Shown here: positions 1 through 6,742 of the stretch, piece by piece | Layout of the letters: every line of letters starts with the position of its first letter | How positions within the stretch are numbered: position 1 is the first letter of the stretch | Source: a virus | Virus record (IMG/VR): IMGVR_UViG_3300022864_000001 | Span: 1-64,000 of that record | Reading direction: 5' to 3' (one strand) | Length of the DNA stretch: 64,000 nt | Position numbers and translations under genes: made by a program | Notes under the pieces: generated by a model | What the model saw: the letters and a program-made list of their open reading frames with translations, nothing else | Database searches by the model: none | What the model was told of the DNA's origin: nothing

Positions 1-28
1 TACACGCGCTGGTCGGGGGGCGCTAGTA

Positions 29-38
29 CAATCGATTG
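29..38. promoter_or_regulatory. CAATCGATTG palindrome, copy 1
   Basis: Perfect 10-base palindrome inside GTACAATCGATTGGAGG, running directly into the GGAGG ribosome site of the gene at 48. The same palindrome precedes other early genes at 3621, 10544, 10936 and 29532, with a one-base variant at 5270. A protein-binding site or shared 5' element is inferred. Confidence 0.55.
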
Positions 39-47
39 GAGGCTGAC

Positions 48-272
48 ATGAGGCAAAACGGGTTCACCGAGGCAGGCATCAAAAAGATGCTGAACGAGGC
101 CACCGAGCGCATAGCTATGATAGAAGCGGTGCTTGATGACAAAGCACGCGTTGAACACGCGGCGGCCCTAGCTGGGGCATGCGGATATGATATTCGACAG
201 GGGTGGTTTAGGCTTTTCCACTTTTATGAGGCGCAGAGGCTGTTGGCACTAGCCCTACTCAGCGATGCATGA
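48..272 (+). CDS. Small phage protein, unknown function (74 aa)
   Basis: Start chosen at ATG 48 because GGAGG (38-42) sits six bases upstream; an in-frame TTG at 36 would overlap that site. Predicted mainly helical, with an aromatic patch (WFRLFHFYEAQR) near the C-terminus. No family recognised. Its stop codon touches the operator-like palindrome of the next promoter. First gene in the window; whatever lies upstream is cut off. Confidence 0.75.
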   Translation: MRQNGFTEAGIKKMLNEATERIAMIEAVLDDKARVEHAAALAGACGYDIRQGWFRLFHFYEAQRLLALALLSDA

Positions 273-289
273 GTCTTTGCACAAAGACT
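272..289. promoter_or_regulatory. AGTCTTTGCACAAAGACT palindrome, copy 1 (operator-like)
   Basis: 7-bp inverted repeat AGTCTTT/AAAGACT around GCAC. Its last base is the first base of the -35 TTGACA at 289, where a bound protein would block RNA polymerase. As RNA it would form a 7-bp tetraloop hairpin. One of about a dozen copies. Confidence 0.65.
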
Positions 290-317
290 TGACAAGCGCT
301 CCATAATGTGGTATAAT
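289..317 (+). promoter_or_regulatory. Sigma-70 promoter, extended -10
   Basis: TTGACA (289-294), 17-base spacer ending TGTGG, TATAAT (312-317). The TGG before TATAAT gives an extended -10. Drives the genes from 337. Confidence 0.9.
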
Positions 318-336
318 ATAAACAAGGAGAAGCGAT

Positions 337-654
337 ATGCTTGACAACCGTTACTACTTCGTAGATGATGAGGGTATACCCATCAAGGCAACAGACATCC
401 TGGTGTGGGCCAGGCAATGCAGCGTACCAAACAGCCGTGTTGCCCAGACTACCCTTGCCGGCGGGGTAGTAGTCTCAACTATCTTCACGGGGCTAAATTG
501 CATTTGCCCCAAGCTCCCCCCTGTTGTCTTTGAGACTGCTGTATTCAAGGACGGGGAGACTGGAGTAGTACGCCGCTACTCTACGTGGGATGAGGCAGAA
601 GCAGGCCACGCTGAAGAGTGTAGGCAATTGAGGAAGGCAGGGGACGATGGTTAA
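337..654 (+). CDS. Conserved phage protein with RYSTWDEAExGH-type C-terminus (105 aa)
   Basis: ATG 337 follows AAGGAGA (324-330). The N-terminus (DNRYYFVDDEGIP) and the C-terminal motif RYSTWDEAEAGHAEE match, from memory, a widespread phage protein family with no assigned function. First gene after the strong promoter at 289 and its overlapping palindrome, so probably expressed early and regulated. Its end overlaps the start of the TM protein at 647. Confidence 0.85.
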   Translation: MLDNRYYFVDDEGIPIKATDILVWARQCSVPNSRVAQTTLAGGVVVSTIFTGLNCICPKLPPVVFETAVFKDGETGVVRRYSTWDEAEAGHAEECRQLRKAGDDG

Positions 655-820
655 CAATCTAGCAAATGCTACATGTATACTCGTTGTTCTCTTCGTCATA
701 CTAGCGCTGGCGAGTCTATTGGCTGATAAGCCAGATCGCGAGGAAGGACAAGCCTTTGCAACTAGTGTTTGGCAGATGGCCGTCGTGTGCCTGCTCGCGA
801 TCATCATTCTCAAAATGTAA
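647..820 (+). CDS. Small two-TM membrane protein (57 aa)
   Basis: ATG 647 overlaps the end of the previous gene and GGCAGGGGA lies upstream. Two hydrophobic helices (about residues 8-26 and 43-56) flank a short charged loop (DKPDREE). Unknown function. The final A of its TAA stop is the first base of the next palindrome (820-837). Confidence 0.7.
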   Translation: MVNNLANATCILVVLFVILALASLLADKPDREEGQAFATSVWQMAVVCLLAIIILKM

Positions 821-837
821 GTCTTTGTGCAAAGACT
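820..837. promoter_or_regulatory. AGTCTTTGTGCAAAGACT palindrome, copy 2
   Basis: 7-bp arms around GTGC, overlapping the upstream stop codon and ending one base before the GGAGGG site (838-843) of the gene at 848. Placed to affect either transcription or RBS access. Confidence 0.6.
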
Positions 838-847
838 GGAGGGTAAT

Positions 848-1297
848 ATGAAAGTTACAGCAGAGATGTTGCGGGAGAAGGGCGCTTGCGAGTCTCAGGC
901 GGAGAAGTTTGAGGCTGAATGGCCCAATGGCGTGAAGATCGCTGAGGCCAGCGCGAGGCGGGCAAAGGAACTGGGGCTAAATACCCGTTGGTTTGCTATG
1001 CACTTTCTGGCCCACGGGGCGCTCAAAATCTACTTGGCGGCTGATGCTGCCGCTTGGGCAGTATATGAAGAGGCTACGGCTGCGGAGCGCAAGGCTTATC
1101 TTAGAGCAGCAGACACAACAGAGGAAACCCGTTGGCGGCTGCGATACATGCCTGAAAAAGTCAAGGCCAACCATCCAGCATGGCAAGCCCTTGCTAGGGC
1201 AAAACGAATCTTTACAGAGGCCGCAGCCCCTGCGCTAAAAGCATACTATGCCGTTTCGGCACTGGGATTAGCCCTTGCCGTTGAGGCGACCGACTGA
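848..1297 (+). CDS. Early phage protein, EWPNGV paralogue family, member 1 (149 aa)
   Basis: ATG 848 has GGAGGG five bases upstream. The N-terminal half carries the shared pattern ACxxQxxxFxxEWPNGV followed by A+ELGL and W(F/L)A. The same pattern occurs at 7367, 19899 and 20276, so this phage keeps four diverged copies. The C-terminal half is alanine-rich and helical. Role unknown. Preceded by a palindrome, as is member 2 at 7367. Confidence 0.85.
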   Translation: MKVTAEMLREKGACESQAEKFEAEWPNGVKIAEASARRAKELGLNTRWFAMHFLAHGALKIYLAADAAAWAVYEEATAAERKAYLRAADTTEETRWRLRYMPEKVKANHPAWQALARAKRIFTEAAAPALKAYYAVSALGLALAVEATD

Positions 1298-1316
1298 GAC
1301 ATTGTTTGTGCCGTAA

Positions 1317-1424
1317 TGGCACCAATGAGGGCGCTACGCCACCCGGTACAGGGGGCGGATTATAACGAAAGCCTGAACAGAGCTTCACTATCCATGGCCC
1401 CCTGCTGGCGCTCCATGGGGGCCT
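1317..1424 (+). ncRNA. Candidate structured RNA/leader between genes
   Basis: A 149-base gap that folds well. GGGCGC pairs with GCGCTC; CCGG-TA-CAGGGGGC pairs with GCCCCCTG-CTGG with a TA bulge; AAGC pairs with GCTT inside. The GGCCCCC strand can instead pair with GGGGGCC (about 1418-1424) just before the next RBS, so two exclusive folds are possible. Seen by eye only and in a single copy; whether it is a switch, a terminator-like fold or nothing is open. Confidence 0.4.
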
Positions 1425-1446
1425 AAACCAAGAGAGGAGAGTAGTC

Positions 1447-1641
1447 ATGGTGCTTGAAAAAGATTATCTTGAAGAGGCAAAGGGGGTAGACAGAACAACC
1501 AACAACGTTGCCCCAGAGGATGAGCCTGGTGCTTGCATTGCGTATGGGATATGGACCTACGCTGTTATAGCGCTGGTAGACAGGGTTGACCAGATTGCGC
1601 CGATACTGCAAGACATTTCCAAGAGAGGAGAAAGAATATGA
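1447..1641 (+). CDS. Small acidic phage protein (64 aa)
   Basis: ATG 1447 follows AGAGAGGAGAG. Acidic N-terminus, then a hydrophobic segment (IWTYAVIALVDRVDQIAPIL). Unknown function. Translated behind the candidate structured leader at 1317-1424 and overlapping the next gene by four bases. Confidence 0.7.
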   Translation: MVLEKDYLEEAKGVDRTTNNVAPEDEPGACIAYGIWTYAVIALVDRVDQIAPILQDISKRGERI

Positions 1642-2000
1642 ACGTTCCTGTTGGCATGGAATGTCCACGATGCGGGGAGAGCAAGGCCCATTGGATAATC
1701 CGGATTCACAACGCGGACGGCTGGATGCGCTGCGTGACATGTGGCCAGGAGTACAGGCCCAACAAGGCGGACGCCCCACACGACTGCTCAACCTGTGCAT
1801 TTGCAGACTATCACCCCGCAACGTCAGGGGCGGCACACTTGGGCCAGGCCCCAGAGGAGGCGGTATACGAGTGCTGCCTTTCCGACCTTGTAACAGAGGA
1901 GCACGAACTAGAAGATTGCAGGTGGTGGATAGAAACCTTATGGACGCGTGCGGGAATCCAGTGTTCTACCACGAGGAGGGAACATGCTAGGCAAGTTTAA
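1638..2000 (+). CDS. Zinc-ribbon protein (120 aa)
   Basis: ATG 1638 overlaps the previous stop; GAGAGGAGA upstream. Two CxxC pairs at the N-terminus (CPRCG, CVTCG) form a classic zinc ribbon; further cysteines follow (CSTC, CC, C). Possibly nucleic-acid binding. Overlaps the next gene. Confidence 0.8.
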   Translation: MNVPVGMECPRCGESKAHWIIRIHNADGWMRCVTCGQEYRPNKADAPHDCSTCAFADYHPATSGAAHLGQAPEEAVYECCLSDLVTEEHELEDCRWWIETLWTRAGIQCSTTRREHARQV

Positions 2001-2178
2001 CGTGCAAGATTGCCACAATTGCGCCTGGGCCCGAAGCACCAACGTACCACCTACGCTTCGCTACTTTGCAAAGAGGATGCCTGTCTACTGCCCATTCTAT
2101 GGCTACATTAAGGCTAGCGATACTGATCGCGACTGCAAGGATTGGATGCCAGAAGAGGAGGGGCCAGATGACGAGTAG
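1984..2178 (+). CDS. Cysteine-rich small protein (64 aa)
   Basis: ATG 1984 is placed by GAGGAGGGAAC just upstream, shortening the longer frame. Contains CHNC near the start, a central C and CKDW near the end, ending in an acidic tail (EEEGPDDE). Probably metal-binding; function unknown. Confidence 0.75.
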   Translation: MLGKFNVQDCHNCAWARSTNVPPTLRYFAKRMPVYCPFYGYIKASDTDRDCKDWMPEEEGPDDE

Positions 2179-2374
2179 ATATTTGCGAATGACTGATGAT
2201 GGATACAAGAACGTGGCCCCGTCACGCCGAGCAGAGGAGATTGACTCGGATGTAGTAGATCGCATGTCGTGCAAGAGATGCGGGAGCCAGATGAGATATG
2301 AGCCGTGGGCAAAGCCAGGCAGCTACGTTGCCTATGCAGTGTGTATGATCTGTCAAAGCGTTGAGGAGTTCTAA
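2168..2374 (+). CDS. Zinc-ribbon microprotein (68 aa)
   Basis: ATG 2168 overlaps the previous gene and is served by GAGGAGGGG (2156-2163). CKRC and CMIC pairs 25 residues apart make a zinc ribbon. Unknown target. Confidence 0.75.
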   Translation: MTSRYLRMTDDGYKNVAPSRRAEEIDSDVVDRMSCKRCGSQMRYEPWAKPGSYVAYAVCMICQSVEEF

Positions 2375-2375
2375 G

Positions 2376-2612
2376 ATGATTACAAGTCTCTATGTTTGGT
2401 ATTCTGATCATGCCAATCCCGCCTATCGTGCATGTGTCTATCGGGCCAACGGCAAGGGGCGGATGCGGGAAATTAGCGCCCACAGGGCATACAGCCTGGC
2501 GTTGCTTGCCAACAGGCTCGTCAAACAGCACAAAGTACGCCTCTACCCCTTCTGCAGCGATGGCTGCGTTGGCTGGAGTGCATCGAGGATAGACAAGAGT
2601 TATATGTATTAG
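2376..2612 (+). CDS. Small basic protein (78 aa)
   Basis: ATG 2376 follows GAGGAG (2363-2368), two bases after the previous stop. Basic, with YRANGKGRMREISAHRA in the centre. No family recognised. Last gene before the first GIY-YIG unit. Confidence 0.7.
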   Translation: MITSLYVWYSDHANPAYRACVYRANGKGRMREISAHRAYSLALLANRLVKQHKVRLYPFCSDGCVGWSASRIDKSYMY

Positions 2613-2639
2613 GTTTTATTGTTTTCCTCCTTCTTGCGG

Positions 2640-2661
2640 CGGGTGTCGGCCTGGACACCCG
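2640..2661. other. Perfect 8-bp hairpin in a gene-free stretch
   Basis: CGGGTGTC-GGCCTG-GACACCCG, extendable by GGC/GCC pairing outside. No U-tract follows, so it is not a standard intrinsic terminator; it may still mark the operon end. The gene-free stretch 2613-2925 otherwise holds TTGCACACTTGA (2710-2721), a promoter and an RNA leader. Confidence 0.5.
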
Positions 2662-2731
2662 GCATCCGCCCAAGACCAGTACAGGCAGTTGAATGGAGGA
2701 ATAGCAGGATTGCACACTTGACCTCCTGGAT

Positions 2732-2760
2732 TTGACTTTTTTACGGTTCTGTGGTATAAT
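2732..2760 (+). promoter_or_regulatory. Promoter of GIY-YIG unit A
   Basis: TTGACT (2732-2737), 17-base spacer ending CTGTGG, TATAAT (2755-2760). Transcription would begin right at the pseudoknot leader. Confidence 0.9.
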
Positions 2761-2766
2761 GCAAAA

Positions 2767-2898
2767 GTGCCAGAATTGGAAAAGGGCTTTCTTTCTGCAG
2801 AAGGCTCAATATAACAATCGTAGAATAACCCCTACGTGCGACGGCTCTCTTCCGACTCTGGCACACAGACAGGCTGACTGCATCGCGTGCGTAGGGGT
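2767..2898 (+). ncRNA. Pseudoknotted leader RNA of GIY-YIG unit A
   Basis: Stem P1 GTGCCAGA (2767-2774)/TCTGGCAC (2857-2864); P2 TTGGAA (2776-2781)/TTCCGA (2850-2855); hairpin P3 GGGCTTTC (2784-2791)/GAAGGCTC (2800-2807). After an A-rich single strand containing CAATCG, ACCCCTACG (2828-2836), inside P1, pairs with CGTAGGGGT (2890-2898), outside it, making a pseudoknot. The 3' strand runs into TTTT and then the nuclease RBS. The same fold recurs at 8282, 14125 and 34374. No known RNA class recognised. Confidence 0.75.
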
Positions 2899-2925
2899 TT
2901 TCTGTATCAACAGGGGATGCAGAAA

Positions 2926-3564
2926 ATGACAAAGGGTACTTATGAGATTAAGAACAGGTTGGATGGGATGGCGTATGGGGGGAGTTCTGGGGACATTGAG
3001 CAGCGGTGGAAAGGCCATCGCTGGATGCTCCGCAACAACAGGCATCACTGTGCGCACTTACAAAACGCTTGGAACAAGTACGGCGAGGATGTATTTGAAT
3101 TTCGCGTACTTGAAGTGATTAAAGACCCCCAATTGCGTTTAGCGGCGGAGCAGAGGTGGCTTGATGAGCACCACGCCAATAAGACCTGCTATAACATTGC
3201 GATTACAGCGGGGACGGCGGGGCCCATGGCAGAAGAGACGAAGCGCAGGATGAGCATAAGCCACATAGGTAGCAAACATAGCGAACAGACTAAACTCAAG
3301 CAGAGCATAGCCCACCTAGGCGAACTCAACCCCAGTTGGGGGAAGCACCATACTGAAGAGGCCAAGCAAAAACGACGCACGGCCTTGAAGGGCAAGAAGC
3401 GCTTGCCATTTACTGAGGAGCACAAGCAGAATATAAGTAAGGCTAAACTGGGCAAGAAGCTCCAGCCGTTCACCGAAGAGCACAAGCGCAATATAAGCGC
3501 GGCGGTTAAGCGGTGGTGGCTAAAGAAGAAAGCCGCTGATGCTGAAGGCGAAGTGGCAGACTGA
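2926..3564 (+). CDS. GIY-YIG homing endonuclease A with NUMOD3 repeats
   Basis: ATG 2926, eight bases after AGGGGA. The GIY-YIG domain fills residues 1-95 with the signature read as GTYEI...AYGG: catalytic Tyr6 and Tyr17, Arg27 and metal-binding Glu75 are all present. Residues 105-205 hold NUMOD3-type DNA-binding repeats (TEEHKQNISKAKLGKK, repeated). Predicted to cut one site and copy itself there. Complete and probably active. Near-identical at its 5' end to unit D (14284). Confidence 0.9.
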   Translation: MTKGTYEIKNRLDGMAYGGSSGDIEQRWKGHRWMLRNNRHHCAHLQNAWNKYGEDVFEFRVLEVIKDPQLRLAAEQRWLDEHHANKTCYNIAITAGTAGPMAEETKRRMSISHIGSKHSEQTKLKQSIAHLGELNPSWGKHHTEEAKQKRRTALKGKKRLPFTEEHKQNISKAKLGKKLQPFTEEHKRNISAAVKRWWLKKKAADAEGEVAD

Positions 3565-3568
3565 GGAC

Positions 3569-3597
3569 TTGACAAACAGGGCGGCATGTGGTATAAT
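3569..3597 (+). promoter_or_regulatory. Sigma-70 promoter, extended -10
   Basis: TTGACA (3569-3574), 17-base spacer ending TGTGG, TATAAT (3592-3597), just after the nuclease stop codon. Drives 3645 onward. Confidence 0.9.
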
Positions 3598-3620
3598 GGA
3601 AACGGAACTGAACAGTTGTA

Positions 3621-3630
3621 CAATCGATTG
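3621..3630. promoter_or_regulatory. CAATCGATTG palindrome, copy 2
   Basis: Lies about 24 bases downstream of the -10, in the transcribed leader, followed by AACAGGGAGGCAATATG. The site at 29532 has nearly the same right flank (AACAGGGGGAGACATG). Confidence 0.55.
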
Positions 3631-3644
3631 AACAGGGAGGCAAT

Positions 3645-3824
3645 ATGAGAACAGAGCGTGACAGAGAAATTGAGTGCGAAGACTGTTTGTGGAACGTGAT
3701 TGATCCCGAGGACGACTACTGTGCCCTCGGAGAATCTGGGCCCGATGCGTCCTGCTTCGTGCCCGCAACCGAAAAGGAGGATGAGGAAGATGACAAAGAG
3801 ACAAATGCAGTTCGCGTGGGATGA
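3645..3824 (+). CDS. Small cysteine-containing acidic protein (59 aa)
   Basis: ATG 3645 is served by AGGGAGG (3634-3640). CEDC plus two later cysteines could bind zinc; the C-terminal third is strongly acidic (EKEDEEDDKE). Directly behind promoter 3569 and the CAATCGATTG site. Overlaps the next gene by 35 bases. Confidence 0.7.
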   Translation: MRTERDREIECEDCLWNVIDPEDDYCALGESGPDASCFVPATEKEDEEDDKETNAVRVG

Positions 3825-4023
3825 TGCAGACACAGACAAGGGCGAGTGTGCTCTGTGGTGCGACGAGGAGTTCGTTGAGCAGATCCGCGCCTTGGGGGGC
3901 GTGGCCAGCATTGTGCCAATATACCAGGGGCACTCGTGGCGCGTCACTTTCGACTTGCGCTACGACTGGGTGGGGGTAATGGACGACATCGAGGCTGTTA
4001 TCATGGAGGGGAAAGATGACTGA
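3790..4023 (+). CDS. Small phage protein (78 aa)
   Basis: ATG 3790 preferred over ATG 3781 because AGGAGG (3775-3780) abuts 3781 but is nine bases from 3790. Contains CALWC, then a beta-rich C-terminal half. Unknown function. Overlaps the next gene by eight bases. Confidence 0.7.
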   Translation: MTKRQMQFAWDDADTDKGECALWCDEEFVEQIRALGGVASIVPIYQGHSWRVTFDLRYDWVGVMDDIEAVIMEGKDD

Positions 4024-4747
4024 GCAAAACGAGGGGTACAGCGCTATCACACTAGAAGCCCTGTGGCAGCAAATCAACACCCTGGCCCAGCGCGTAGAAC
4101 AGTTGGCACAGAACGCTCACGGCGAGGCCCCTGAGGTCGTCTGGGGCAGCTTCGTAGACCCCCAGTCGGGCGCAGAGGTACGCATTACACGCCGGACAGG
4201 AAGTACAGACGAGGAATTCAACCGCCTCACCAACGGGGTCATGGACCGTCTCAGGGAGTCAGTTGAGGCGGGATTTATCCCTGTAGCGTCGAGAGATGGT
4301 GTCGCTGCAATAGATCGGTATCGTCGGACCCAACGCAAGAATGGGAAACCGCCGACAGAGGAACCGCCGAGCAGCGTGCAGCCGGAGAAGCCAAGCACCC
4401 TACCATCCGTGCCTGCACCACCACCTGGCCCGCGTGCTGCGAGCGTGCCAACGCCAGCAAGCAAGGGCACGCCAACACAGCCCGATGGAACCGTAGTCAT
4501 TGACGTTGTGGGCCTAGAGAAGGGGACGACGCGCGCAGGTGATGAACTGATCCGGGTCAAGGGCGGGGCGTGGAAACCCTACGGCGTAGCTGCCTATGTG
4601 GAGGTCTACCCCTCCCTGGACCAGTGGACGGACGTTGAGGCAATGGTCATGGGGCAAAACTATCCTGCTACGCAACTGGGGTTACAGGCTGTCGTTGAGG
4701 TCAAAGATGGAAAGGCCAAGCGCGTACTGAGTTTCCACAAGAAATAG
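4016..4747 (+). CDS. Phage protein with coiled-coil start and proline-rich linker (243 aa)
   Basis: ATG 4016 overlaps the previous gene; GAGGGGAAAG upstream. Residues 10-35 form a heptad-like helix (LWQQINTLAQRVEQLAQ). A beta-rich part follows (VVWGSFVDPQSGAEVRITRR), then a Pro/Ser/Thr linker (about 110-155) and a compact C-terminal domain ending VEVKDGKAKRVLSFHKK. The layout suggests an oligomeric nucleic-acid-associated protein, but no family is recognised. Long gene-free region follows. Confidence 0.8.
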   Translation: MTEQNEGYSAITLEALWQQINTLAQRVEQLAQNAHGEAPEVVWGSFVDPQSGAEVRITRRTGSTDEEFNRLTNGVMDRLRESVEAGFIPVASRDGVAAIDRYRRTQRKNGKPPTEEPPSSVQPEKPSTLPSVPAPPPGPRAASVPTPASKGTPTQPDGTVVIDVVGLEKGTTRAGDELIRVKGGAWKPYGVAAYVEVYPSLDQWTDVEAMVMGQNYPATQLGLQAVVEVKDGKAKRVLSFHKK

Positions 4748-4876
4748 AGTCCCTCGCTGCCCTGTTCGCGACCGTGGATGCCCAGACGGAAGAAACTAGA
4801 CACGATGGCGCGGGGCGTCATCGAGCTGGGCTTGGCGGCAGGGCGGCGAGGCGCGTAAGATGAAGCGTGCCGGTTG

Positions 4877-4894
4877 AGTCTTTGTACAAAGACT
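4877..4894. promoter_or_regulatory. AGTCTTTGTACAAAGACT palindrome, copy 3
   Basis: Perfect 18-base palindrome (centre GTAC), 20 bases upstream of the tRNA-like sequence. Confidence 0.6.
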
Positions 4895-4913
4895 TGTACA
4901 TATGAGTGAGTCA

Positions 4914-4997
4914 TGGGACATGCACAGTCGGAGTGCTGGGCTATACGTGTACCGGTGAAGACGGTAGCCCCTTGGGGTTCGATTCCTCTGTGTTCCA
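4914..4997 (+). tRNA. tRNA-like sequence with enlarged anticodon loop
   Basis: TGGGACA pairs with TGTTCCA (7 bp, one G-U). TG follows, then D arm GCAC-AGTCGGA-GTGC and a T loop TTCGATT flanked by GGGG/CCTC. Anticodon stem GGGCT/AGCCC closes a 23-nt loop instead of 7; inside it ACCG can pair with CGGT. No CCA encoded. T-stem geometry is slightly off, so it may be a tRNA with a tiny insert, a mimic or a decayed tRNA. Anticodon not assigned. Confidence 0.5.
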
Positions 4998-5248
4998 ATG
5001 ACTAGGCCAAGCCTGTGGATGCACCAATCTATACGTGAAGCCAGCTACGTTGGGGAGTACGAGAACCCGGATAAGTCGCAATGCTGGACAGCCTAGACGG
5101 GGTGCTTGGGCAGGCAAATAAACAGGGTTGCGTCAACGCGGCAGCGCTGGGGGATGAAATTCGGGACTGCCAATCTCGACTGCCTGGACGTGAATAAGGC
5201 AGACAACGTGTGGTAGCCGTGTGGGGAAAACGGCACGTAACCCTATAA

Positions 5249-5266
5249 AGTCTTTGCGCAAAGACT
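5249..5266. promoter_or_regulatory. AGTCTTTGCGCAAAGACT palindrome, copy 4
   Basis: Perfect 18-base palindrome (centre GCGC). A CAATAGATTG (5270-5279, one change from CAATCGATTG) follows immediately, then the GGAGGAA RBS of 5291. Both repeat families meet here. Confidence 0.6.
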
Positions 5267-5290
5267 CTACAATAGATTGGAGGAAATGAC

Positions 5291-5551
5291 ATGAAGGGGC
5301 CGCAGAACTACGAGGAGCTACGCAAGTGGGCAAGCGAGGAGATGCGCATAGAGACAGGGGTGCTGGAAGACCGCGCTGATGCCATGAGGAGATTCGCCTC
5401 CTACATGGATGCGTGTGAAGAGTGGTCGCCGGAAACTTACGCAAGCGCCTTGGCAGTGGCTGACATTGAGGATTATGGCGATGACGAGGAGCTAGAGGCA
5501 CTCCACGAGATCGTAGAAAATTGGCCCGCTAAGGAGAAACACGGTGACTAG
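5291..5551 (+). CDS. Acidic helical phage protein (86 aa)
   Basis: ATG 5291 follows GGAGGAA. Acidic and helical, ending HEIVENWPAKEKHGD. Unknown function. First gene after the 543-base gap; no clear -35/-10 is seen, only the two palindromes. Confidence 0.75.
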   Translation: MKGPQNYEELRKWASEEMRIETGVLEDRADAMRRFASYMDACEEWSPETYASALAVADIEDYGDDEELEALHEIVENWPAKEKHGD

Positions 5552-5978
5552 CAACAATACAAGCATCAAAGACCGGCTCAGGGCCCTGCCAGATGAACTG
5601 TTCCTGGCAAGAGAGCAGGAGTACGACGCATTCAAGGCCCATCGAGAGATTGAGCAAAAGCTGGAAGAAGAGGAGGTTTTGCTTCTTCAACGTTGCCCGC
5701 CGCTGGGCAAGAATGCTGAGGAACGGAGGCGGTCAAGCACAATTACGCTTATGGGGGATGGCAACATCATTCACTATCGCAACCTTCTACGCAGTACTGA
5801 AGATGCGTTGGCGGCCAGAAAGCGCGACACCCAAAAACTGGCAGATGAGATGGCCGCGCTAGGCCGTCTTGCCTACATAATTCAGAGTGAGAATATCAAG
5901 GATGCCGCAGGAATATTTGGCGCCGCGATTGCAGGGATAAACGTTGGAAAAGGCAGGGCGTTGAGCCCCACATTCTAG
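5544..5978 (+). CDS. Coiled-coil phage protein (144 aa)
   Basis: GTG start at 5544 overlaps the upstream stop; AAGGAG (5531-5536) is well placed. Long helices (REIEQKLEEEEVLLLQR; DALAARKRDTQKLADEMAAL). Unknown function; probably oligomeric. Confidence 0.75.
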   Translation: MTSNNTSIKDRLRALPDELFLAREQEYDAFKAHREIEQKLEEEEVLLLQRCPPLGKNAEERRRSSTITLMGDGNIIHYRNLLRSTEDALAARKRDTQKLADEMAALGRLAYIIQSENIKDAAGIFGAAIAGINVGKGRALSPTF

Positions 5979-6197
5979 GTGAACCCACTTTTAATGGACA
6001 GCACTCTACGCGGCGAGCTGTGGTTGGTTATGAGTTCACAACTTTTTGAGGCCCTCGTTGAGGGCGGGGAATTGGCGGGGCACGTGCTTACTGTGCCCAA
6101 GGGTATTTACGAAGAAGTAAAAGACAACTGGGGGATGATCAGCGGGGCATTTGAGCGAGCAGGATATGACGTGGAGGTGAGGATATGCGAACGCTAA
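5979..6197 (+). CDS. Small phage protein (72 aa)
   Basis: The GTG at 5979 follows the previous stop without a gap; ATG 5994 is an alternative and neither has a clear RBS, so translation is probably coupled. Compact alpha/beta character. Unknown. Confidence 0.6.
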   Translation: MNPLLMDSTLRGELWLVMSSQLFEALVEGGELAGHVLTVPKGIYEEVKDNWGMISGAFERAGYDVEVRICER

Positions 6198-6742
6198 ACG
6201 AGCTAGAACGCGTAATAATCGGAGTAGACCCTGGCATGGGAGTCGGCAAACCCTGCGCTGCGGTCGCTGTTGGCTTCTGGCCGGATGGTGAGGCTACGGT
6301 GCTTGATTGGGCTGACGCATGCATAGAGAAGGGTGACACGCTTGTATTCAGCCTGGTTGGGCGTTGGCAGTGGGAGGTGGTGCGGCTCGTAGAAATCCAA
6401 ATGCAGTCTGGTCTTACACCAGTCTACGTTGTCTGCGAACAAGCTACAGCACGGGGCAAGTTTGGGTTCAAGAATCAGTCACTCGTGTATCACGTTGGAC
6501 AGGTTTGTGACACGCTTGGTGTAACATTCCTGCCGCCGATTTCGCCAACGCGGCTCAAGAAGCTGGTTACGGGCAGCGGCAAGGCCACAGCCGCTGAGGT
6601 AGCCCGCAAAATCAGGGCTGAGGTTATCAATGGGGAGATGTTGCCCAAATCCGCAGGATTCGACCACGAGGCTGCTGCGGGGGCGGCTGTCGCGGGGAAC
6701 AAGGAGCTTGTAGAGGAACTCAATATGGGGGTTGCGATATGA
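6185..6742 (+). CDS. RuvC-like Holliday junction resolvase
   Basis: RNase H-fold resolvase of the RuvC type. First strand IIGVDPG with Asp15, a second acidic residue in VVCEQ (Glu85), a Gly-Ser-Gly-Lys segment (GSGKATAAEV), and a C-terminal acidic motif FDHEAAA (Asp160) where bacterial RuvC has DAADA. Length 185 aa fits phage RuvC-like enzymes. Expected to cut branched DNA during replication/recombination or packaging. ATG 6185 overlaps the previous gene with GAGGTGAGGA upstream. Confidence 0.85.
   Translation: MRTLNELERVIIGVDPGMGVGKPCAAVAVGFWPDGEATVLDWADACIEKGDTLVFSLVGRWQWEVVRLVEIQMQSGLTPVYVVCEQATARGKFGFKNQSLVYHVGQVCDTLGVTFLPPISPTRLKKLVTGSGKATAAEVARKIRAEVINGEMLPKSAGFDHEAAAGAAVAGNKELVEELNMGVAI

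Larger units (their letters stand above)
4748..5290 (+). other. 543-base gene-free region with RNA features
   Basis: No convincing gene on either strand. The first 110 bases read like coding sequence with a frame change (ESLAALFATVDAQTEE in one frame, then LDTMARGVIELGLAAGRRGA and a stop in another), possibly a decayed gene end. Then come a palindrome (4877-4894), a tRNA-like sequence (4914-4997), about 250 unassigned bases and another palindrome (5249-5266). CTATACGTG occurs twice (4941 and about 5031). Confidence 0.5.

Noticed and set aside
493-813. Long reverse-strand ORFs across the rightward block (for example 493-813, 3189-3947, 13343-13819, 15409-15990)
   Set aside because: They mirror well-supported rightward genes, lack ribosome sites and read as arginine/serine-rich or frame-shadow sequence.
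2767-2898. GIY-YIG leader as a group I intron, hammerhead, HDV or twister ribozyme
   Set aside because: No group I P/Q/R/S core, no CUGAUGA/GAAA hammerhead core, and the long outer stem with an external pseudoknot strand does not match the HDV or twister layouts I know. It is also not inside a gene.
2890-2905. GGGGTTTT at the leader 3' end as a simple intrinsic terminator
   Set aside because: The T-run is only four bases and the arms are separated by another stem; attenuation is possible, but a plain terminator would silence the nuclease.
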